From Roseiflexaceae bacterium (GTDB lineage: Bacteria; Chloroflexota; Chloroflexia; Chloroflexales; Roseiflexaceae): 5,929 nt of DNA. Made by a program: the position numbers and the translations under genes. A model generated the notes under the pieces. That model was not told where the DNA came from, made no database searches, and was given only the letters and a program-made list of their open reading frames with translations. The first letter of the stretch is position 1; the number at the start of each line of letters is the position of its first letter. Location of the stretch: NCBI GenBank assembly GCA_947462525.1, contig CANHPK010000115.1:1-5929 (forward strand), read 5' to 3'. Shown in pieces: positions 1-3,979 of this stretch.

Positions 1-353
1 GATTCGGTAAAAGACCCACGGCCGACACAGATTTCGGCACGACCATGCGAAATAAGATCGAGGGTTGCAAAGTTTTGAAACACACGAACCGGATCGGCTG
101 CGCTCAACACGGTCACGGCACTCGAGAGACGAATGCGCTTGGTGCGTGCTGCTGCGGCTGCGAGGATGACGATGTTTGCAGAATCAAGGAACTCTTTGCG
201 ATAGTGTTCGCCAATTGCAAAGACATCGAGTCCCATCTCATCTGCATACTGCATGCGATCAAGCAGTTCTGAGAGGGCAACTGCGTCATCTGCGGCCACG
301 CGCGACGGCTGCAGCGAGCTGGTGGCCGCGAAGCTGTCGATGCCTATTTCCAC
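1..353 (-). CDS. LLM class flavin-dependent oxidoreductase, N-terminal part (cut by window edge)
   Basis: Cytoplasmic luciferase-like monooxygenase (bacterial luciferase TIM-barrel fold), with 117 codons visible before the gene leaves the window. The protein begins VEIGIDSFAA, then has a helix ending ADEMGLDVFAIGEHYRKEF (about residues 37-55), the strand region ARTKRIRLSSAVTVLS (69-84), DPVRVFQNFATLDLISHGRAE (87-107) and VGRGSF (110-115). These blocks match the LLM subgroup whose members usually carry GEHHRPDF and AGRGSF, so this is likely a flavin-dependent oxidoreductase of about 330-350 residues of unknown substrate. I chose the GTG start at 353-351 because AAAGGA (366-361 on the minus strand) lies 7 nt upstream and residue 2 begins the first beta strand; no ATG lies nearby in frame. 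The gene is transcribed divergently from the second LLM gene. The family is clear, but substrate and cofactor (FMN or F420) are not. Confidence 0.88.
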   Translation of the reverse strand, partial: MEIGIDSFAATSSLQPSRVAADDAVALSELLDRMQYADEMGLDVFAIGEHYRKEFLDSANIVILAAAAARTKRIRLSSAVTVLSAADPVRVFQNFATLDLISHGRAEICVGRGSFTE

Positions 354-399
354 GCACAGTTCCTTTCGCTGCCCTGAATCGTATTCGTATGATTTTTCT

Positions 400-430
400 A
401 TTATATACATCTTATATTGAAGAGTGTTCA
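400..430 (-). promoter_or_regulatory. Predicted sigma70-type promoter for the leftward LLM gene
   Basis: On the minus strand a perfect TATAAT lies at 405-400. A weak -35 match, TGAACA, lies at 430-425 with a 19-nt spacer. This puts the start of transcription roughly 40 nt upstream of the GTG start at 353. The region is much more AT-rich than the genes around it. The -10 box is convincing; the -35 is poor and its spacing is long. Confidence 0.5.
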
Positions 431-446
431 GTTGAATAGGTATACT
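417..446 (+). promoter_or_regulatory. Predicted sigma70-type promoter for the rightward LLM gene
   Basis: TTGAAG at 417-422 and TATACT at 441-446 are separated by 18 nt, a good -35/-10 pair pointing at the gene starting at 485, with a leader of about 30 nt. The -10 box sits inside a short inverted repeat (GGTA at 439-442, TACC at 446-449), followed by the palindrome CAATATTG at 449-456 near the expected transcription start. The promoter physically overlaps the opposing one at 400-430, so the two probably cannot be occupied by polymerase at the same time. Confidence 0.55.
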
Positions 447-484
447 ACCAATATTGCAGATGACGAATGAATGACAGGTGACGG

Positions 485-1486
485 ATGCGCTTTTCGATAC
501 GATTCAACAATGACCGCCCGGTTCGTGAGTATATGGCATTGGCACGCGCTGCAGAGGCTGCGGGCTTCGATCAGTTCTGGGTGAGCGATGATTTGTTCTT
601 GTATGGGGTATGGCCCATCCTCGCGAGTTGTGCGACGGTGACCGAGCGTATCCAACTGGGCACATGTATTGTTAATCCGTACACGATGCACCCCGCCGAG
701 ATGGCAATGCAGGCGATAGCACTCGACGAATTGTCGGGTGGGCGGGCACTGCTCGGCATTGGCGCGGGCGCGGGGGATTTTCTGGGGTGGGTTGGTTTGC
801 CACAAGAGCGCCCATTGACGCGGATGCTCGAGACCATCGCCGTGCTGCGTGCGCTGTTTGCGGGCGAGCGTGTGGCACATCAGGGGACCGAGTTGGGGAC
901 ATGGAGCAGCGATTCGTATATGCGTACCCCGACACGGCAAATACCGATATATTTGGGAGCGATGAGCCCCAAAATGCTGGAAGCGATTGGTTCGCATGCC
1001 GATGGCGGTTTGCCGTTGTTGTTCCCCCCCGAACACTATGCAATGGCACGCAATCTCGTCGACAAAGGAATCGCCGCGGCGCAGCGCGATCCCGCGAGTG
1101 TCGACATGGCAGCCTGCATTTGGATTTCGGTGGGGTCAGACACCGCAGCTGCCGAGGCGGTGCTCCGGCACAAAATTGCGTATTATGGGCATGCGTTGAG
1201 TGATACGATTTTGGCCAATTTGGGAGTGCCACGGTCGGCATTTGTCCCCATTGAACATGCAATGCAGCACGACCACGACGAGGCACGCGCCTGTGCCTTG
1301 GTGACTCCCGAGATGTTGCGCATTGGGATTACGGGGTCGGGGAGCGATGTGCTCCCACGGCTGCAGGCATTGGTGACCGCGGGCGCGCGACACATCAGTT
1401 TTGGACCACCACTGGGGCCGGATCCCCTCCGTGCCATCGAGATCCTGGGCACCGAAGTCTTGCCTGTCCTGCGACAGATGGCGTAA
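485..1486 (+). CDS. LLM class oxidoreductase, F420-dependent/Mer-like
   Basis: Complete 333-residue cytoplasmic protein of the luciferase-like monooxygenase superfamily, of normal length for the family. It opens with the first barrel strand (MRFSIRF), then AEAAGFDQFWVSDD (about 23-36), TERIQLGTCIVNPYTMHPAE (53-72), LSGGRALLGIGAG (83-95), PIYLGAMSPKMLEAIGSHAD (154-173), and a C-terminal ITGSGSDVLPRLQALVTAGA block (282-301). The order and wording of these blocks resemble methylenetetrahydromethanopterin reductase-like, F420-using LLM proteins rather than true light-emitting luciferases. The family moves hydride between F420 or FMN and an organic substrate; which one applies here cannot be read. 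The ATG at 485 is supported by AGGTGA at 476-481, though the gap is only 3 nt. Two tiny upstream ORFs (ATG at 460 and 467) stop before it. The gene ends convergently, 50 nt from the TPR operon and next to the terminator. Confidence 0.9.
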   Translation: MRFSIRFNNDRPVREYMALARAAEAAGFDQFWVSDDLFLYGVWPILASCATVTERIQLGTCIVNPYTMHPAEMAMQAIALDELSGGRALLGIGAGAGDFLGWVGLPQERPLTRMLETIAVLRALFAGERVAHQGTELGTWSSDSYMRTPTRQIPIYLGAMSPKMLEAIGSHADGGLPLLFPPEHYAMARNLVDKGIAAAQRDPASVDMAACIWISVGSDTAAAEAVLRHKIAYYGHALSDTILANLGVPRSAFVPIEHAMQHDHDEARACALVTPEMLRIGITGSGSDVLPRLQALVTAGARHISFGPPLGPDPLRAIEILGTEVLPVLRQMA

Positions 1487-1498
1487 CACAAAAAAACA

Positions 1499-1530
1499 AG
1501 CCCCCCGATTGCACCGGCAATCGGGGGGCT
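1499..1530. terminator. Bidirectional intrinsic terminator between convergent genes
   Basis: The arms AGCCCCCCGATTGC (1499-1512) and GCAATCGGGGGGCT (1517-1530) are a perfect 14-bp inverted repeat around the loop ACCG. On the minus strand the stem is followed closely by a run of seven T (complement of A at 1490-1496), a textbook intrinsic terminator for the TPR operon that ends at 1537. On the plus strand the stem is followed by a weaker T-bearing stretch (GTTGATTT), enough to serve the LLM gene ending at 1486. Confidence 0.92.
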
Positions 1531-1536
1531 GTTGAT

Positions 1537-1752
1537 TTAGTCGGCGAGGCGATGTGCGGCAGCGGCTTTGGCGAGGAAGTGGGTCATCTCGTCGTTGTCA
1601 TGGGCGACCGTCGCCAGTGCAGACCATACTTTGGGATTGTCTGGATAGACATCGCTCAGTACTTCGAGCAACGCACGTGCACGTTTGTGGTCGCCCTCAC
1701 GATAGAGTCGATTGACCGTTTTGAGGAGTACCTGGGCTTCGGCATCAGACAT
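1537..1752 (-). CDS. Small TPR-like protein (71 residues)
   Basis: Small soluble protein with no signal peptide or membrane segment. Residues about 8-42 form a helix-turn-helix pair of TPR type: LLKTVNRLYREGDHKRARAL, then an LSDVYPDNPKVW turn and second helix; a further helix holds residues 51-69. It probably acts by protein-protein contact, since TPR modules are scaffolds and not enzymes. The ATG at 1752-1750 overlaps the stop of the upstream gene by one base (TAATG), so translation is very likely coupled and the two proteins made together. The sequence parallels the N-terminal TPR part of that upstream protein (see findings), suggesting a duplicated module. The gene ends just before the hairpin terminator. 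It is real by context and composition, but its exact role is unknown. Confidence 0.75.
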   Translation of the reverse strand: MSDAEAQVLLKTVNRLYREGDHKRARALLEVLSDVYPDNPKVWSALATVAHDNDEMTHFLAKAAAAHRLAD

Positions 1753-2873
1753 TATTGAACCTTGTCGGTAATGACCCAGCCTTGAGACAGATTGCTCCCG
1801 CCATACATGCGCAGATTTGTCGCATCGAGATTGACGTCATAAATGAGCACAATACTCGTTTTGACCCCGTTTGGTTCGACGTTGTTGCTGATGCCGAGAT
1901 CCGACGCAGACCCGGGTGCGTTATCGTAGACCTTCATCGAGCGCTCGACATTGACATCGTAGCGGCGGCCCTGATCGTCGAGGAGCGCCAGGAAGTTGGC
2001 CGGCAGCGGTTGGGACGTACCGGTATTGTTTGCGACGGTGACCAAGACAATCACATATGTCCCGGTGGGTGGGATACCAGCGAGGCTGATTGGCCCATTG
2101 ATAACATTGGGGTCGGGGTAGAGGCCGTACTCCCAACCGTCTTGGGTGAGGGTTGCATCACGGTTGAGCAACATGACCGGCGGCGGTGTCGCCGTCGGCG
2201 TGCCGGCGGGGGTCATGGTCGCCAGTGCAGTCGCAGTCATCGCAGGATCTGCGGTCGGCGTGGTGTCAGCGCTGGTGGCGCCGAACAGATTGGCCGGCAA
2301 GATGGTCGCAGTGCCGTTCCCAAAGAATTGACTGGCGAGAAAGACGACCAACAACAGTGCAAGTGCGCCGAGCACACCCCACATCAACGGTGTTGGTCCG
2401 CGTGGCTCGTCGTCGTATTCTTCGGCGAACGCATCGAATTCGGCGGTGAGTTCGTCTTCGCCCATGACTGATGACGTGCTCTGTTGCGTCTGTACCGGTG
2501 CGGGACGACTCGGTCGGGCAGCAGGTTGGACGGGAGCACTCGGCCGTTGGTTGGCCGCGCTGGGGCGTCCGAGCAATGATCCCGTACGCTCGCGGATTGC
2601 ATTGCGGCCGCGGTCGACAATGCTTGGGCGGTCTGCACCGAGTGCACGCAAGCCGCGCAGTGCCATTTCGTTATTGGGATCAATTGCGATGGCACGCTCG
2701 AGCGCATCGCGGCGCAGTTTGGGGTTATCTGAGACGCCTGCCAGCCACAACCATGCCTGAATGTTCTGCGGGTCTTGTTTGGTCAGGAGTGTGAACAGAT
2801 TACGCGCTTCTTCGCGGTTGCCGTCACGGGCCGCCTCAATACCTAATTGCAGTATTTCGTTTGCTTCGGCCAT
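1752..2873 (-). CDS. Membrane-anchored TPR protein with extracytoplasmic beta domain
   Basis: 373-residue, four-part protein. (1) Residues 1-80 are TPR-like helices, with EAARDGNREEARNLF, a DPQNIQAWLWLAGV turn and ALERAIAIDPNNEMALRGL. (2) Residues about 81-160 are a flexible linker, first Pro/Arg/Gln-rich (about 103-130) and then acidic (FDAFAEEYDDEP). (3) Residues 164-184 are one strongly hydrophobic helix (LMWGVLGALALLLVVFLA), with no N-terminal signal peptide. (4) A Thr/Pro/Ala stalk (200-232) leads to a beta-rich domain (about 238-373) with strands such as TYVIVLVTVANNTG and TSIVLIYDVN, reminiscent of DUF4352-like immunoglobulin-fold domains. The expected topology is TPR inside and beta domain outside, suggesting an envelope scaffold or sensor; no catalytic motif is seen. 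The ATG at 2873-2871 has AGAGGGG 12 nt upstream and GGATC closer in. It is the first gene of a two-gene operon with the small TPR protein. Confidence 0.85.
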   Translation of the reverse strand: MAEANEILQLGIEAARDGNREEARNLFTLLTKQDPQNIQAWLWLAGVSDNPKLRRDALERAIAIDPNNEMALRGLRALGADRPSIVDRGRNAIRERTGSLLGRPSAANQRPSAPVQPAARPSRPAPVQTQQSTSSVMGEDELTAEFDAFAEEYDDEPRGPTPLMWGVLGALALLLVVFLASQFFGNGTATILPANLFGATSADTTPTADPAMTATALATMTPAGTPTATPPPVMLLNRDATLTQDGWEYGLYPDPNVINGPISLAGIPPTGTYVIVLVTVANNTGTSQPLPANFLALLDDQGRRYDVNVERSMKVYDNAPGSASDLGISNNVEPNGVKTSIVLIYDVNLDATNLRMYGGSNLSQGWVITDKVQ

Positions 2874-2913
2874 TGCTGATCCGATCCCCTCTATGCATAT
2901 AATGGAGTAGTTT

Positions 2914-2932
2914 GTACTATGTTGTATAGTAC
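2914..2932. promoter_or_regulatory. Inverted repeat, probable operator
   Basis: GTACTAT (2914-2920) and ATAGTAC (2926-2932) form a perfect 7-bp dyad around GTTGT in the divergent intergenic region. The outer flanks TTTGTA and TACAAA extend it imperfectly, with an offset of 3 nt. The right arm coincides with the predicted -10 box of the leftward promoter, so a bound dimeric repressor would block that promoter. Because the site lies between divergent genes it could also act on the plus-strand pair. It does not look like a terminator: it is AT-rich and lies upstream of both genes. Confidence 0.55.
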
Positions 2933-2955
2933 TACAAATACAGAAAATATGTCAA
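2926..2955 (-). promoter_or_regulatory. Predicted sigma70-type promoter for the TPR operon
   Basis: The minus strand carries a perfect TTGACA -35 box at 2955-2950, then 18 nt, then TACTAT at 2931-2926 as the -10 box (keeping the key T, A and final T). The predicted start of transcription lies near 2919, about 45 nt upstream of the ATG at 2873. No plus-strand promoter of similar quality is evident for the FAH gene. A TATAAT at 2898-2903 on the plus strand lacks a good -35, and TTGTAC (2912-2917) with TACAAA (2934-2939) is weak. Confidence 0.55.
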
Positions 2956-3011
2956 TCTGTGTCTCTTGCACACAATCGCCCATATGCGCACAGCAAAGCG
3001 TTTACACCCCT

Positions 3012-3017
3012 GAGGAG
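3012..3017 (+). promoter_or_regulatory. Ribosome binding site of the FAH-fold gene
   Basis: GAGGAG ends 5 nt before the ATG at 3023. This is the clearest Shine-Dalgarno site in the window and fixes the start of this gene. Confidence 0.8.
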
Positions 3018-3022
3018 TCACT

Positions 3023-3979
3023 ATGCGCCTGACGAGTTTTCGTCGTGATGGCACCCGCATCCATGCAGGAATCGCAACCGAACATGGTATTATTGACGTC
3101 CACGAAGGCATGGCGCTCGTCAACGACGAACGACCGGCTACCCCTGCCAGCCTGAGCGACATCATCCGCGGTACCAACGAGACCGTGCACCTCGGAGCAG
3201 TCAGTGTCATCCAAGAAGTCATCGAGCAACTCCAATCCGGCAGCGACATCTCGTATTGGTTTGGCGGTGTCGAAATGTTGATGCGGCGCAATGATGTCCA
3301 ACTCCTCGCCCCGCTCGCCGACATCCCCTATTGGCGGCGTTGTGCACTCCACTTGCCCAGCTACGAGGCACTGTTCCGCCGCAGCGGCGAAGCGATGCCG
3401 ATGCATTGGTACGAGCACATCCCCATATGGGCAGGGTATGCTCCACAGTTGTGGGGCGATCGTGCAGTGTTGCCGTTCCCCGATACGACACAATGCGACG
3501 TCGAATGCGAAGTCGTCTGGGTCATCGGACGCGATGTGCGTGATTGTGACGCCGAAGAAGGATTGGATGCAATATTGGGTTTGTGTCTGATGGCGACCGT
3601 CGTCGATGCAACCCGTGCAACGGAGGATGTATTGCATGGGCAGTGGTCACGCCCCTCGGGTGTCGTGATGGGGCCAGTGCTGACTTGTGTCGATGAACTC
3701 GTCGAATTCATGTTGCCTGACGGACGGTTCCGGGTTGATGTGCGGTTGCTCGTCAATGATGTGCAAGTGGCACACATCAACTTGCGTGATGTGCACTATA
3801 CGATGGGGAGTGCGGTGGCCCATGCGTGTGACGGCCAATCGGTCGAGGCTGCGAGTGTGTTCAGCAGTGGAGTGGTGATGAGTTTGTCACTCGCTGGCGG
3901 GGCGTGGCTTGTGCCGGGTGATACGGTCGAGATCGATGCAGGTCCATTGGGAGCGTTGCGATGGACCATGGAGGGCTAA
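3023..3979 (+). CDS. Divergent fumarylacetoacetate hydrolase (FAH)-family protein
   Basis: 318-residue soluble protein resembling the FAH superfamily, whose members cleave or decarboxylate 2-oxo or 1,3-dioxo acids using Mg/Mn/Ca. The N-terminal MRLTSFRRDG...AGIATEHGIIDVHE (1-28) and VQLLAPL (92-98) match the family's small leading domain. CDVECEVVWVIGRDVRD (158-174) matches the usual DyExELavVIGkxaR block, keeping metal ligands E161 and E163. D195 in VVDATR fits the third acidic ligand. GQWSRPSGVVMGPVL (206-220) aligns with GQWtRaKgfDtfaPlGP, and WLVPGDTVEIDAGPLG (295-310) with the closing LxPGDxVexxixgiG motif. Notably, the Lys of that block is replaced (RPS), the NYxxH motif reads SYEALF, and TGTP is missing, so activity may be altered or lost. 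It is translationally coupled (TAATG) to the downstream glycosidase lipoprotein. Family assignment is fairly firm; the substrate is unknown. Confidence 0.8.
   Translation: MRLTSFRRDGTRIHAGIATEHGIIDVHEGMALVNDERPATPASLSDIIRGTNETVHLGAVSVIQEVIEQLQSGSDISYWFGGVEMLMRRNDVQLLAPLADIPYWRRCALHLPSYEALFRRSGEAMPMHWYEHIPIWAGYAPQLWGDRAVLPFPDTTQCDVECEVVWVIGRDVRDCDAEEGLDAILGLCLMATVVDATRATEDVLHGQWSRPSGVVMGPVLTCVDELVEFMLPDGRFRVDVRLLVNDVQVAHINLRDVHYTMGSAVAHACDGQSVEAASVFSSGVVMSLSLAGGAWLVPGDTVEIDAGPLGALRWTMEG

Noticed and set aside
45..439. Plus-strand ORFs 45-272 and 176-439
   Set aside because: They overlap the partial minus-strand LLM gene and have Cys-rich translations with no recognisable domain.
460..481. Two mini-ORFs (ATG at 460 and 467) just upstream of the LLM gene
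   Set aside because: Only 4 sense codons each and no clear ribosome binding site; likely chance, and no peptide-dependent leader features such as codon runs are visible.
428..1286. Long minus-strand ORFs (428-1036 and 672-1286) opposite the LLM gene
   Set aside because: They lie wholly or mostly within a clear LLM gene on the other strand; their Cys/His/Arg-rich translations show no domain pattern.
1755..2471. 238-residue plus-strand ORF opposite the TPR protein
   Set aside because: It is a frame shadow: the minus strand encodes a coherent TPR/TM/beta-domain protein with promoter and ribosome binding site, while this ORF has no such support.
2958..2974. Hairpin TGTGT-CTCTTGC-ACACA upstream of the FAH gene
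   Set aside because: The stem is only 5 bp with a 7-nt loop, too weak to call a riboswitch or attenuator.
3002..3780. Minus-strand ORFs (3002-3637 and 3361-3780) opposite the FAH gene
   Set aside because: Shadows of the plus-strand gene, which has GAGGAG, family motifs and a coupled downstream gene.
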